Source of the DNA: Bacillota bacterium
GTDB lineage: Bacteria; Bacillota; UBA4882; UBA10575
Assembly: GCA_012735135.1 (NCBI GenBank)
Contig: JAAYHY010000074.1
Coordinates: 1 to 53,240, forward strand
Direction of reading: 5' to 3'
DNA length: 53,240 nt
Below the pieces are notes generated by a model. It saw nothing but the letters and a program-made list of their open reading frames with translations, was not told where the DNA came from and made no database searches. Position 1 is the first letter of the stretch; each line of letters opens with the position of its first letter. The translations under genes were made by a program, and so were the position numbers. Shown here piece after piece: positions 25,331-34,350 of the stretch.

Positions 25331-28001
25331 GATGTTGGTGATCGATGGGCATAGCCTGGCGCACCGCGCCTTTCATGCTTTAAAGGATCAGCAGTTACGG
25401 ACTTCGGAGGGCCTGCCGACCAGCGCCGTTTATGGCGTGGCGACGATGGTCCTGCGTTTGCTGGAGGATGAAAACCCCGATTATTTGGTGGTGGCCGAAG
25501 ATTTGGGGAAAACCTTCCGGCATGAAGCCTATGCCGACTATAAGGGAACCCGGAAGGAGATGGATGAAGAGCTCCGGGTTCAAATGCCTTATATTAAGGA
25601 GTTCTATGAGAGCCTGGGGGCCCGGGTGATTGGGGTCGCCGGCTTCGAAGCCGATGATGTCATCGGGACCATGGCCTGTCAGGCCCAAGCGGAAGGGCTC
25701 CAGGTTTGTATTGTGACCGGGGACAAGGATGCTTTCCAATTAGTGGCCGACGGGGTTTGCGTCTACTATACCCACCGCGGGATCACCAATCTCGTCCGGG
25801 TGACCGACCGTTACCTCCAGGAAAAACATGGTTTGACCCCCGCCCAGTGGGCCGATTACAAAGCCTTGCGGGGTGACCCGTCCGATAATATCCCGGGGGT
25901 GCCCGGGATCGGGGAGAAAACGGCGGTTAAATTACTGAAAGAATTCGAGAGCTTGGATAATCTGCTGGCCCATGTGGAGGAAATTGCGAATGAAAAGCTC
26001 AAAATGGTGCTGGTGACCCATACGGAAGAAGTCCGGCGGTGGCGGGAACTGGTCACAATTAAACGGGACGTTCCGCTGCCGGTGGCGGCGTCCGCTTGCC
26101 GGTTTAAGATGGATAAAGAGCAATTGGCTGCTTTCTTCCGGAAGCTGGAGTTCAGGAGTCTCCTCGGGAAGGTGAAGAAGGTGAAGGAGGAGGAGGTCCC
26201 GGAAGTGGCGGTGGGGGCGGTATTAAACCCGGAAACCCGGACGCTGAAGGGGGATGATCTCCCGGCCTTCTTGGAAGGGAGCAGCGACCAACCGGTGGCT
26301 GTTCAGTTTTTGGCGACGGCCGCCACCTGGCAACAAGGGGAAGTCTTGGGGGTTGCCCTGGCCAAAGAAGGGGACGAGCCGGTCTATCTCCCGCTGTCCG
26401 GGAGCGGAGCGGCCTGGCCGGAACCGCTGGTCCGCTGGCTGGCTGACGGAGCGACGAAAAAACTGGCCCATGACGGCAAAACCCAGATGCTCTTGGCCGA
26501 TTTTTACGGGGCTTCCTGGGACGGACTGGTCTTTGATACTTTGCTCGCCGCCTACTTGGTGAGCGGCGGCCGGTGGAATCTAAGCCTGGAGAATACGGCC
26601 CATACCCTGCTCGGGTTGGAGCTTCCCGTCCTGCAGGATGAGAAAGGGAAACCGCGGGAGGTCTTTGCGCTACCAGGGAGCTTGCCGGAGGCGGATTTAG
26701 CCGCCGCCGGCGGCCGCCGGACGGCGGCGATCTTAAAACTCCATCCGGTTCTGGCCGCCCGGATCCGGCAGGAAGGGGTCGGCGCTTTATTCTATGAGGT
26801 GGAGATGCCCCTGGTCCGGATCTTATTTGCCATGGAGAAGGCGGGGGTCAAGGTTTCCCCGGAGCGTCTCGGTCTTCTAGAGGAGAAATTTACCCGGCAG
26901 ATTAAAGCGGTGGAAACCGAGATTTACCAATTGGCCGGGGAAGAGTTTAATATTTCTTCCCCGAAACAGTTGGGGGTGGTCCTCTTTGATCGGCTGGGGC
27001 TTCCGGTGGTAAAAAAGACAAAGACCGGATATTCCACCGATGCGGAAGTCCTGGAGGAACTGGCCGACCGGCATCCGTTGGTCCAGAAGGTCCTGGATTA
27101 CCGGGGGTTGGTTAAGCTCAACTCCACTTATGTCGAAGCCTTGCTGGGACTGGCGGCGCCGCCCGATTACCGGATTCATACCACTTTTAACCAGGCGGTG
27201 ACGGCGACGGGCCGGTTGAGCAGCACCGACCCCAACCTCCAGAATATCCCGGTCCGCAGTGCGGAGGGGCGGGAGATTCGGCGTTGTTTTATCCCTAAAG
27301 ACCAGAATACCCTCTTCCTCTCCGCCGATTACTCCCAGATCGAATTACGGCTCCTGGCCCATTTTGCCGGCGATGAAAAGCTGGTGGCGGCCTTCCAAAG
27401 CGACCAGGATATACACCGGCGGACGGCGGCGGAGATCTTCAACCTTCCCGCCGAGGAAGTCAGTTCCGAGTTACGGGCCCGGGCAAAAGCGGTTAATTTT
27501 GGGATCATCTACGGGATTAGCGGGTTCGGGCTGGCGAAGGGGGTTGGGGTCTCCCGGAAAGAGGCGGAAGCCTTTATCGATGCTTATTTTGCGCGGTATC
27601 AAGGGGTAAAAACCTATTTGGAGCAGGCGATTGCCAAGGCCCGGGAGGAGGGTTACGTGACCACGATTATGAACCGCCGGCGCTACCTGCCGGATTTAAA
27701 AGCCCGCAATTTCCAACGCCGCTCCTTTGCCGAACGGATGGCGCGGAATACGCCGATTCAAGGTTCGGCCGCCGATCTGATTAAACTGGCCATGGTCCGG
27801 GTGGATGCCCGTTTGCGGCAGGAAAAACTTCCGGCCACCATGCTCTTGCAGGTTCATGACGAGTTGCTGCTGGAGGTGGACCGGGCGGCCTTACCGGAGG
27901 CGGCCAAGATCTTACGGGAAGAAATGGAGGGTGCCTTTGCCCTGCGGGTTCCTTTGGAGGTTGACGTCAAGAAAGGAGAAAACTGGGGGGATTTAGCCTA
28001 A
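25320..28001 (+). CDS. polA: DNA polymerase I
   Basis: 5'-3' exonuclease domain (MLVIDGHSLAHRAFHAL, GFEADDVIGT, GDPSDNIPGVPGIGEKTA) and family-A polymerase motifs (DYSQIELRLLAHFAGD, RAKAVNFGIIYGISGFGLA, LLQVHDELLLEV); GTG start at 25320 or ATG at 25332. Confidence 0.97.
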   Translation: MGNKMLVIDGHSLAHRAFHALKDQQLRTSEGLPTSAVYGVATMVLRLLEDENPDYLVVAEDLGKTFRHEAYADYKGTRKEMDEELRVQMPYIKEFYESLGARVIGVAGFEADDVIGTMACQAQAEGLQVCIVTGDKDAFQLVADGVCVYYTHRGITNLVRVTDRYLQEKHGLTPAQWADYKALRGDPSDNIPGVPGIGEKTAVKLLKEFESLDNLLAHVEEIANEKLKMVLVTHTEEVRRWRELVTIKRDVPLPVAASACRFKMDKEQLAAFFRKLEFRSLLGKVKKVKEEEVPEVAVGAVLNPETRTLKGDDLPAFLEGSSDQPVAVQFLATAATWQQGEVLGVALAKEGDEPVYLPLSGSGAAWPEPLVRWLADGATKKLAHDGKTQMLLADFYGASWDGLVFDTLLAAYLVSGGRWNLSLENTAHTLLGLELPVLQDEKGKPREVFALPGSLPEADLAAAGGRRTAAILKLHPVLAARIRQEGVGALFYEVEMPLVRILFAMEKAGVKVSPERLGLLEEKFTRQIKAVETEIYQLAGEEFNISSPKQLGVVLFDRLGLPVVKKTKTGYSTDAEVLEELADRHPLVQKVLDYRGLVKLNSTYVEALLGLAAPPDYRIHTTFNQAVTATGRLSSTDPNLQNIPVRSAEGREIRRCFIPKDQNTLFLSADYSQIELRLLAHFAGDEKLVAAFQSDQDIHRRTAAEIFNLPAEEVSSELRARAKAVNFGIIYGISGFGLAKGVGVSRKEAEAFIDAYFARYQGVKTYLEQAIAKAREEGYVTTIMNRRRYLPDLKARNFQRRSFAERMARNTPIQGSAADLIKLAMVRVDARLRQEKLPATMLLQVHDELLLEVDRAALPEAAKILREEMEGAFALRVPLEVDVKKGENWGDLA

Positions 28002-28822
28002 TGCCGGAATTGCCTGAAGTCGAAACCATCCGCCGCTCCCTTTTGCCGCTGGTGCAAGGGAAGGTCATCCGGGAAGCCCGGGTTTATTTAACGAAAGCAG
28101 TCAAACCCGCTCCGGAGGAGTTTGTGGCGGAGCTTAAGGAAAAGCGGATCACCGATCTGGAGAGGCGGGGGAAATACCTTATCTTTCTGCTTGATACCGG
28201 ACAGCGCCTGGTCTTTCATCTCCGGATGGCCGGCCGTTTGGTCTGGCAAGGAGAAGCTTCCCCCCTGGCCAAACACACCACGCTGGTTCTGGATTTGATG
28301 GACGGTCATAGCCTCCATTTCGTTGATCCCCGGAAATTCGGGACGGTGGTCTTATCACCGCCGGCGGCGCTCCCCGGCGGCCTCACCGGTTTGGGCCTTG
28401 AACCGTTAACGACGGACAAGGGTGAGCTGCTGGCCGCTTTGGAAAAAGCGGCGGCCCGCCGGTCCGGACCGGTCAAGGGCCTCCTTTTGGACCAAAGCGT
28501 CCTCGCCGGGTTGGGGAACATCTATGCCGATGAGGTTTTATTTGCGGCCGGGATATCCCCCCTGCGCCCGGCCCGGGAGGTGACGCCGGCCGAATGGGAG
28601 CGGATCTACCGGTGGATGATTGAGGTTTTGAATGAATCCTTGGACCACCGGGGGACCTCCCGCCGGGATTATGTGGATGGCCGGGGCGAACCGGGTGATT
28701 TCCAAAATTATCTGCGGGTTTATGGCCGGAAAAAGGAACCTTGTGTCAAATGTGGCAACCAGTTGGTTTATGCCCGGGTGGCCGGGCGCGGCACCCACTA
28801 CTGCCCCACCTGCCAGCATTAG
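28001..28822 (+). CDS. mutM: Formamidopyrimidine-DNA glycosylase
   Basis: MPELPEVETIRRSL, LLDQSVLAGLGNIYADEVLF, zinc finger CVKCGNQLVYARVAGRGTHYCPTCQ. Confidence 0.97.
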   Translation: MPELPEVETIRRSLLPLVQGKVIREARVYLTKAVKPAPEEFVAELKEKRITDLERRGKYLIFLLDTGQRLVFHLRMAGRLVWQGEASPLAKHTTLVLDLMDGHSLHFVDPRKFGTVVLSPPAALPGGLTGLGLEPLTTDKGELLAALEKAAARRSGPVKGLLLDQSVLAGLGNIYADEVLFAAGISPLRPAREVTPAEWERIYRWMIEVLNESLDHRGTSRRDYVDGRGEPGDFQNYLRVYGRKKEPCVKCGNQLVYARVAGRGTHYCPTCQH

Positions 28823-28864
28823 AGAAAACCCCGCCAAAACAGGGGATCAGGGGGGAGAGGGAAG

Positions 28865-29500
28865 ATGTCACCGGGTTTTGTGATTGGCTTGACCGGCGGG
28901 ATCGGGACGGGTAAAACCACCGTCGCCCGGATTTTGGCGGATTTGGGCTGTGCGGTGATCAGTTCCGACCGGATCGGCCACCAGTTATTGGAACCGGGAA
29001 ATGAAGTCTACGAGAAAGTTAAGGCCGAGTTCGGCCCGGGAATTCTTCGCCCCGGCGGGCGGATCGACCGCGCGGCCCTGGGGAAGATTGTTTTCCACCA
29101 TCCCGGACGGCGGCAACGTTTGAACCAGTTGACCCATCCGGAGATCATCGCGCGGGTCAAAGCGGAAACCCGGAGGTTAAAGGCCGCCGGCCGGGATGTG
29201 GTCGTCGAGATTCCCCTGCTTTTCGAGGCCGGTTTGGCCGGAAAGACCGAAATCGGTCTGGATGAGATCTGGGTGGTGGCGGCGGCGCCCGAAATCCAAC
29301 TGGCCCGGGTAATGGCCCGGGGCGGCTTGGGGGTGGAGGAGGCAAAGCGGCGGATCGAGGCGCAAATGCCCCTGGCGGAAAAGATCGCCCGGGCCGATGT
29401 GGTGATTTATAATAATGGGGAGGAAGGGGAATTAAAGGAGGAAGTGGCCAAACTTTTGGCCGCCCGGAAGCGGGCGCATATTTCCCGCTTTGAGGCATAA
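28865..29500 (+). CDS. coaE: Dephospho-CoA kinase
   Basis: VIGLTGGIGTGKTTVARILADLGCAVISSDRIGHQLLEPG...VVEIPLLFEAGL. Confidence 0.95.
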   Translation: MSPGFVIGLTGGIGTGKTTVARILADLGCAVISSDRIGHQLLEPGNEVYEKVKAEFGPGILRPGGRIDRAALGKIVFHHPGRRQRLNQLTHPEIIARVKAETRRLKAAGRDVVVEIPLLFEAGLAGKTEIGLDEIWVVAAAPEIQLARVMARGGLGVEEAKRRIEAQMPLAEKIARADVVIYNNGEEGELKEEVAKLLAARKRAHISRFEA

Positions 29501-29513
29501 AATGATTTGAGGC

Positions 29514-29543
29514 AAGGAATGCCCCGGTGGAAGGGTATTCCTT
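29514..29543 (+). terminator. Possible terminator/processing hairpin after coaE
   Basis: AAGGAATGCCC-CGGTGGAA-GGGTATTCCTT stem (one G-U pair), but no strong T-tract. Confidence 0.4.
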
Positions 29544-29560
29544 AGGTTAATTGTTGGTGG

Positions 29561-30136
29561 GTGAGGATTATTTTTATCCTTTTGAAAAGACGCCATCTTA
29601 AGCTCGTCCTCTTTATCCTCTTTTTTCTCCTGGGGGTTCTTCTCCATAAGGCCGTCGGCCGTCTTGCTTTCCCCTATCCCTTCCGGGAAGAGATTGAGTT
29701 GGGCGCGGAGTATGCCGGGGTGGATCCGGAACTGGTTGCGGCTTTGATTTATGTGGAGAGTAAATTCGACCCGAAGGCCCGGTCGCGGAAGGGGGCCCGG
29801 GGCTTAATGCAGCTTATGCCGGAGACGGCCTTTTGGATCGGGGCGCAAAAGGGATTGGCTTTGGAAGAAGCCGATCTGGACCGGCCGGAGATCAATCTCC
29901 AGCTTGGCATCGGGTATCTGGGCTATTTATTCCGGGAGTTTAACGGCGACCGGGTGATGGTCCTGGCGGCCTATAATGCCGGTCACGAGAAGGTCAAAAG
30001 CTGGCTGGCCTCCGGCGCTTGGGCGGGGAAGGTTGATGATCTGCACCGCATCCCTTACCTGGAAACCAGGCGTTACGTGGCGAAGATCATGCGGACTTAC
30101 TACATCTACCGTTATTTGTATAAGGACCAGGCGTAA
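29561..30136 (+). CDS. Lytic murein transglycosylase (Slt/MltE-like)
   Basis: N-terminal TM; VDPELVAALIYVESKFDPKARSRKGARGLMQLMPETAFWIG...NLQLGIGYLGYLFREFNGDRVMVLAAYNAG. Confidence 0.92.
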   Translation: MRIIFILLKRRHLKLVLFILFFLLGVLLHKAVGRLAFPYPFREEIELGAEYAGVDPELVAALIYVESKFDPKARSRKGARGLMQLMPETAFWIGAQKGLALEEADLDRPEINLQLGIGYLGYLFREFNGDRVMVLAAYNAGHEKVKSWLASGAWAGKVDDLHRIPYLETRRYVAKIMRTYYIYRYLYKDQA

Positions 30137-30232
30137 GCGGGGAAGAAGGAATAGGGCCGGTCTGAAGCGGGATGGTTCAGGCCGGTGAAGAATAGATTGG
30201 GAAAAATGCGGACAAGCGAGTGTGTGAAAACA

Positions 30233-31579
30233 ATGAAGATTGGTTGGATCTCTTTGGGTTGCCCCAAAAATCAAGTGGACACCGATTATATGATCGGCCT
30301 GGCGGAAGAGGCCGGCTTTACGCTGACGGCCAAGCCGGAAGAGGCCGATATTCTCGTGATTAATACCTGTTCTTTTATTGAAACCGCGACCCAGGAGTCG
30401 ATCGATACCATTTTGGAGTTTGCCGCCTATAAAAAAGACCGGTGCCGCTTGTTGGTGGTGGCCGGTTGTCTCCCCCAAAGGTACGGGCGGAAACTGGAAA
30501 AAGCCCTGCCGGAAGTGGACCTTTGGCTGGGCACCGGTGAGTATTCCCGGCTGCCGGAGTTGATTAAAGCCGCCTTTGCCGCAAAGCAGGGGGAAAAGTA
30601 TTTTGCCCAGGAGCCGGCCGGGTGGTTGCCGCCGGCTTTGGCCGATCGGCCTCTGACCACCACCGGGCCCTATGCCTATGTCAAAATTGCCGAAGGCTGC
30701 GACCACCACTGCCTTTATTGTATCATCCCCCAATTGAAGGGGAGATACCGGAGCCGGGACCCGGAGAGCATCGAGGCGGAAGTCGCCGCTTTGCTGCGGC
30801 GGGGGGTGAAAGAGATTAACCTGGTGGCCCAGGATACCACCGCCTACGGTCAGGACAGCGGCGGAGCCTATAACCTGGCTTCTCTCCTTTCCCGTCTCGA
30901 CCGGTTGGAGGGGGATTTTTGGATCCGGTTACTCTATACTTATCCGGCCTTGATCACCGATGAGCTCCTGGCCGCCATCGGCCAGTCGAAACATGTCTGC
31001 CGCTATTTGGACATCCCTTTACAGCATGTAAGTGACCGGGTGTTAAAAAGGATGGGGCGGCGCGGCTCCCGGGGGGAGATCCGGGAACTAATCGCCAAAG
31101 TCCGCCGGGTCTTACCCGGGGTGGCGATCCGGTCCACTTTTATTCTGGGGTATCCGGGGGAAAGCGAGGAAGATTTCCAGGAACTCCTGGCCTTTTTAGC
31201 CGAAGTGAAGCTGGACTGGGTTGGTGTTTTCCCCTATTCCCGGGAGGAAGGGACGGCGGCCGCCCGTTTACCGGACCAGGTCCATCCGGCGACGAAAAAA
31301 CGGCGGGCCCGGATGGTTCTAGAGCAACAACAGGCCCATTCTTTGGCGCAAAACCAGGCTCTAATCGGCCAGGAATTACTGGTTTTGCTGGAAGAAGAGG
31401 CCGCCCCCGGCCGCTGGCGCGGACGTTCTTACCGGGAAGCGCCGGAGATCGACGGCCTGGTCCAAGTCGAGGCTAATGGCCACCACCGGACCCGGATGCA
31501 AGCGGGGAGTTTTGTCCCGGTCCGGATTGAGGCAGCTACCCCCTACGAGCTCTTGGGGAAAATAAACCCCGGGTGGTAA
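30233..31579 (+). CDS. rimO: Ribosomal protein S12 methylthiotransferase
   Basis: MKIGWISLGCPKNQVDTDYMIG; radical SAM CxxxCxxC EGCDHHCLYCIIPQLKGRYRSR; C-terminal TRAM. Confidence 0.96.
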   Translation: MKIGWISLGCPKNQVDTDYMIGLAEEAGFTLTAKPEEADILVINTCSFIETATQESIDTILEFAAYKKDRCRLLVVAGCLPQRYGRKLEKALPEVDLWLGTGEYSRLPELIKAAFAAKQGEKYFAQEPAGWLPPALADRPLTTTGPYAYVKIAEGCDHHCLYCIIPQLKGRYRSRDPESIEAEVAALLRRGVKEINLVAQDTTAYGQDSGGAYNLASLLSRLDRLEGDFWIRLLYTYPALITDELLAAIGQSKHVCRYLDIPLQHVSDRVLKRMGRRGSRGEIRELIAKVRRVLPGVAIRSTFILGYPGESEEDFQELLAFLAEVKLDWVGVFPYSREEGTAAARLPDQVHPATKKRRARMVLEQQQAHSLAQNQALIGQELLVLLEEEAAPGRWRGRSYREAPEIDGLVQVEANGHHRTRMQAGSFVPVRIEAATPYELLGKINPGW

Positions 31580-31647
31580 AGGATATCTTGGTGTTATGGC
31601 GAATTAATCTTTAGCGGGTAATTATTAATATATTGTGGTGATAACCG

Positions 31648-32181
31648 ATGAAAGTGGCCGATTATCTAACGCTCTTGCGGATTATCCTGACCCCGGTCTG
31701 TATTTTTTTTCTCTTTGTCCCGATGGAGCATAAAGAGGTTTATGCCGCCGCCGTTTTTATCGTCGCGGCGTTAACCGATGGTTTGGATGGTTATGTGGCA
31801 AGGCTCCGGAAGGAGACCACCTCCTTCGGGAAGTCTTTTGATCCGATTGCCGATAAAATCTTGATTGGCAGCGCGTTGTATAGTCTGTTTATGTTAGGCA
31901 AGGTTAGTTGGTGGGTAGTTACGGTTATTTTGGCGCGGGAAGTTCTAATCACCATCCTCCGTTCCCAGGCGAAGAAGCGGGGGTTGTCCGTGGCGGCGGG
32001 GATTTGGGGAAAGATTAAGACCTTCACCCAAATTGTGGCGATTATTATGATCATACTTTCCGTCGCCGGCGCCGAAATTGTCCTCTATACCGCCGTCTTC
32101 TTTACTGTCTTTTCCGGCGTGGACTATCTGTTTAAGTGGCGGGGCGCCCTTTTTCCGAAGGAAAAAGGGCCCAAAGGGTGA
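31648..32181 (+). CDS. pgsA: CDP-diacylglycerol-glycerol-3-phosphate 3-phosphatidyltransferase
   Basis: CDP-alcohol phosphotransferase motif DGLDGYVARLRKETTSFGKSFDPIADK. Confidence 0.95.
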   Translation: MKVADYLTLLRIILTPVCIFFLFVPMEHKEVYAAAVFIVAALTDGLDGYVARLRKETTSFGKSFDPIADKILIGSALYSLFMLGKVSWWVVTVILAREVLITILRSQAKKRGLSVAAGIWGKIKTFTQIVAIIMIILSVAGAEIVLYTAVFFTVFSGVDYLFKWRGALFPKEKGPKG

Positions 32182-32197
32182 AAATGTTCCGAAAGGG

Positions 32198-33610
32198 CTA
32201 AAGGTGAAAGAAGGTTTTGGTGTGACGGAGGAGGGCTCCTTTAAAATTGCCGATTTTTGGCAGGTATTCTCCGGTGGCCGGGTCGATCCGGTACCGGTTT
32301 TTTATTTTCTCTTCCTCTTGCCGGAGGTCTTTCAAGGCGTCGACCAGCAGGTCGATTTCATTTTTGGTGTTGTAAAAACCGAAACTGACCCGGACCATCC
32401 CCGGGAGCAAGCATTTTCTTCCGGCTTTGGCCAGGTTTTCATAGGAAAGAATCGCGCTTTTGGATAATCCTAAGAGATGATGGACATAAGGACGGGCGCA
32501 GAAGCACCCGTGGCGGACGCCGATACCCGCCTCAAAGGCGAGAAAGGCCGCCACTAAACCGTGGGGGATGCCTTCCAGGTTAAAGGAGATCACGCCGATT
32601 CTGGGGTAACGCTTAGGCGGAGGTCCGTACAGGATAAGGCCGGGTACGGTTTTCAGACGCTCGTAGGCATATTCGGTCAACGCCGCTTCGTAAGCGGTGA
32701 TCCGCTTAAAATCATTCCGGGCCAGCCAGCGGAGGGCGGCCGCCAGGGCGACCGCGCCAATGAGATTAGGGGTTCCCACTTCTTCCCGGTCGGGGAGGGG
32801 GGCAAAAACCACTCCTTCCCTGGAAACGGCAATGACGGTACCACCACCCACTTGGTCCGGGGTTCCGGTCCGGAAGCTCTCCGCCGGACCGCAGAGCACG
32901 CCCGTGCCGAAGGGGGCGTAAATTTTATGCCCGGAGAAGGAGAGATAGTCGAGGGGTTCGGCGCCGTCCGTCCGGAGACGGAGCGGATAATGGGGAGCCA
33001 GTTGGGCGGCATCAACGGCGATTTGGGCGCCGTAATGATGGGCAAGTTCTGCGATGGTTTGCAGGGGGTTGATAATGCCCGTGACGTTAGAAGCGCCGCA
33101 GACGGTGACCAGTTTAATCCGGGGCTGGCCTTTTTTCAGTTTTCTTTCCAGATCGGCGAGGTCCAGGCAGCCGTCGGGGGTTAATTCAATGAACCGGGCT
33201 TGTTTCCACAAGCGCCAGGGCAGGTCGTTGGAATGGTGCTCCATCCAGGTGGAAAGGACGGCCCCTTCTTCGAAAGGCAAACGTTGGGCCAGCTTGTTCA
33301 AGCCTTCACTGGTATTTTTCACAAAGAGGGCGATATACTCGCTGGCCGGGACGCCAAAAAAAGCCATGATCTGACGGCGGGCTTCGTGATAAACTTCGGT
33401 GGAGAGCTGAGACTTGTAGCCGAACCCCCGGTGGACACTGGAGTACCAGGGAAGGAAGGATTGGACCACTTTTACCACCGGCGCCAGGGGCGGGGTGGTG
33501 GCCGCATTATCCAAATTGATGTAGGGCCGTTTCGTGCCGTCGGCTAGGGGAACTTTGCGGTCCAGCCCGAGAATGTCCGCTCGAATCCGGTCATGCCATT
33601 TTTTCTCCAT
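32198..33610 (-). CDS. Class V aminotransferase / cysteine desulfurase-like protein
   Basis: INLDNAATTPPLAPVV, HHSNDLPWR, VDAAQLAPHYPL, SFSGHKIYAPFGTGVL (PLP Lys), GVRHGCFCARPYVHHLL. Confidence 0.85.
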   Translation of the reverse strand: MEKKWHDRIRADILGLDRKVPLADGTKRPYINLDNAATTPPLAPVVKVVQSFLPWYSSVHRGFGYKSQLSTEVYHEARRQIMAFFGVPASEYIALFVKNTSEGLNKLAQRLPFEEGAVLSTWMEHHSNDLPWRLWKQARFIELTPDGCLDLADLERKLKKGQPRIKLVTVCGASNVTGIINPLQTIAELAHHYGAQIAVDAAQLAPHYPLRLRTDGAEPLDYLSFSGHKIYAPFGTGVLCGPAESFRTGTPDQVGGGTVIAVSREGVVFAPLPDREEVGTPNLIGAVALAAALRWLARNDFKRITAYEAALTEYAYERLKTVPGLILYGPPPKRYPRIGVISFNLEGIPHGLVAAFLAFEAGIGVRHGCFCARPYVHHLLGLSKSAILSYENLAKAGRKCLLPGMVRVSFGFYNTKNEIDLLVDALKDLRQEEEKIKNRYRIDPATGEYLPKIGNFKGALLRHTKTFFHL

Positions 33611-33781
33611 GACAAAGCCTCCTGCCCTTTTTTCAAAATATACTATGCCTCTGGCCAGGGGGTTGTGAAGCCTTTGCCAACGGCGGGATCTTACGCCGTA
33701 TTTTCCAGCGAATACGTCGTTTATTCCTCGATTTAGCTGGGAAGATTACAAATAGACCATTTAGAAAGGAGGTTCAACAAG

Positions 33782-34114
33782 ATGGCGGCCGGTCAAAAAC
33801 GGAATACCCTTGTTTATGCCCAGGCGAAGAAGGCACTAGACCAAATGAAGTATGAAATCTCCAAGGAACTTAATATCGATACTTCGCCGATTCAGGGTGA
33901 CTACTGGGGATATATGACCGCTCGTGATTGTGGCGCGGTTGGTGGTCATATGGTCAAGCGGATGATCGAAGCGGCGGAAAGGACCCTTTCCCAACAGGCG
34001 GTAGCCAACGTCCAAGCCGGGTTCCGCGCCGGATTGGCTTCCCAGCAGGCTTCCAATAATCAGAATGTCACCAATCCGAACTTAAATCTGAACACGATAG
34101 ATCAATACTACTAA
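33782..34114 (+). CDS. Alpha/beta-type small acid-soluble spore protein (long form)
   Basis: ALDQMKYEISKELNI ... GAVGGHMVKRMIEAAERTL matches the SASP core; extra C-terminal Q/N-rich tail. Confidence 0.85.
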   Translation: MAAGQKRNTLVYAQAKKALDQMKYEISKELNIDTSPIQGDYWGYMTARDCGAVGGHMVKRMIEAAERTLSQQAVANVQAGFRAGLASQQASNNQNVTNPNLNLNTIDQYY

Positions 34115-34230
34115 AGCTTTTTGCGTTGTAAACATTAAGGAAAAATCCCAATCCAATCTATAGTTGTTGCTTGGATCCGACGATCAAGATATTGGGTTGG
34201 GGGTAAGCCAAGTAAGGGTAACGCAAAAAG
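34115..34230 (+). ncRNA. Candidate structured RNA element (nested long hairpin) downstream of the SASP gene
   Basis: Outer stem CTTTTTGCGTT (34117-34127)/AACGCAAAAAG (34220-34230); inner stem ATCCCAATCCAAT (34145-34157)/ATTGGGTTGGGGGT (34191-34204, with G-U pairs); apical CTTGGATC/GATCAAG. Confidence 0.45.
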
Positions 34231-34257
34231 TCCTCCGAAGGAACATAGGCAAGAAAG

Positions 34258-34298
34258 TACCAAGAGGCAGCCCGTGATGGACTGCCTCTTGGTATTTT
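34258..34298. terminator. Hairpin terminator between convergent SASP and AOS-family genes
   Basis: TACCAAGAGGCAG-CCCGTGATGGA-CTGCCTCTTGGTA followed by TTTTG. Confidence 0.7.
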
Positions 34299-34350
34299 GC
34301 CCGAAACTCAGGATGGTTTTCCCTCCGCCGGAAGGCGAACCCTCCCTCTC

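Noticed and set aside
33700-33781. Sigma-G-like promoter for the SASP gene (GAATA ... CGATTTA)
   Set aside because: Spacing is only ~14 nt and the -10 match is poor; a promoter is expected here but this pair is not convincing.
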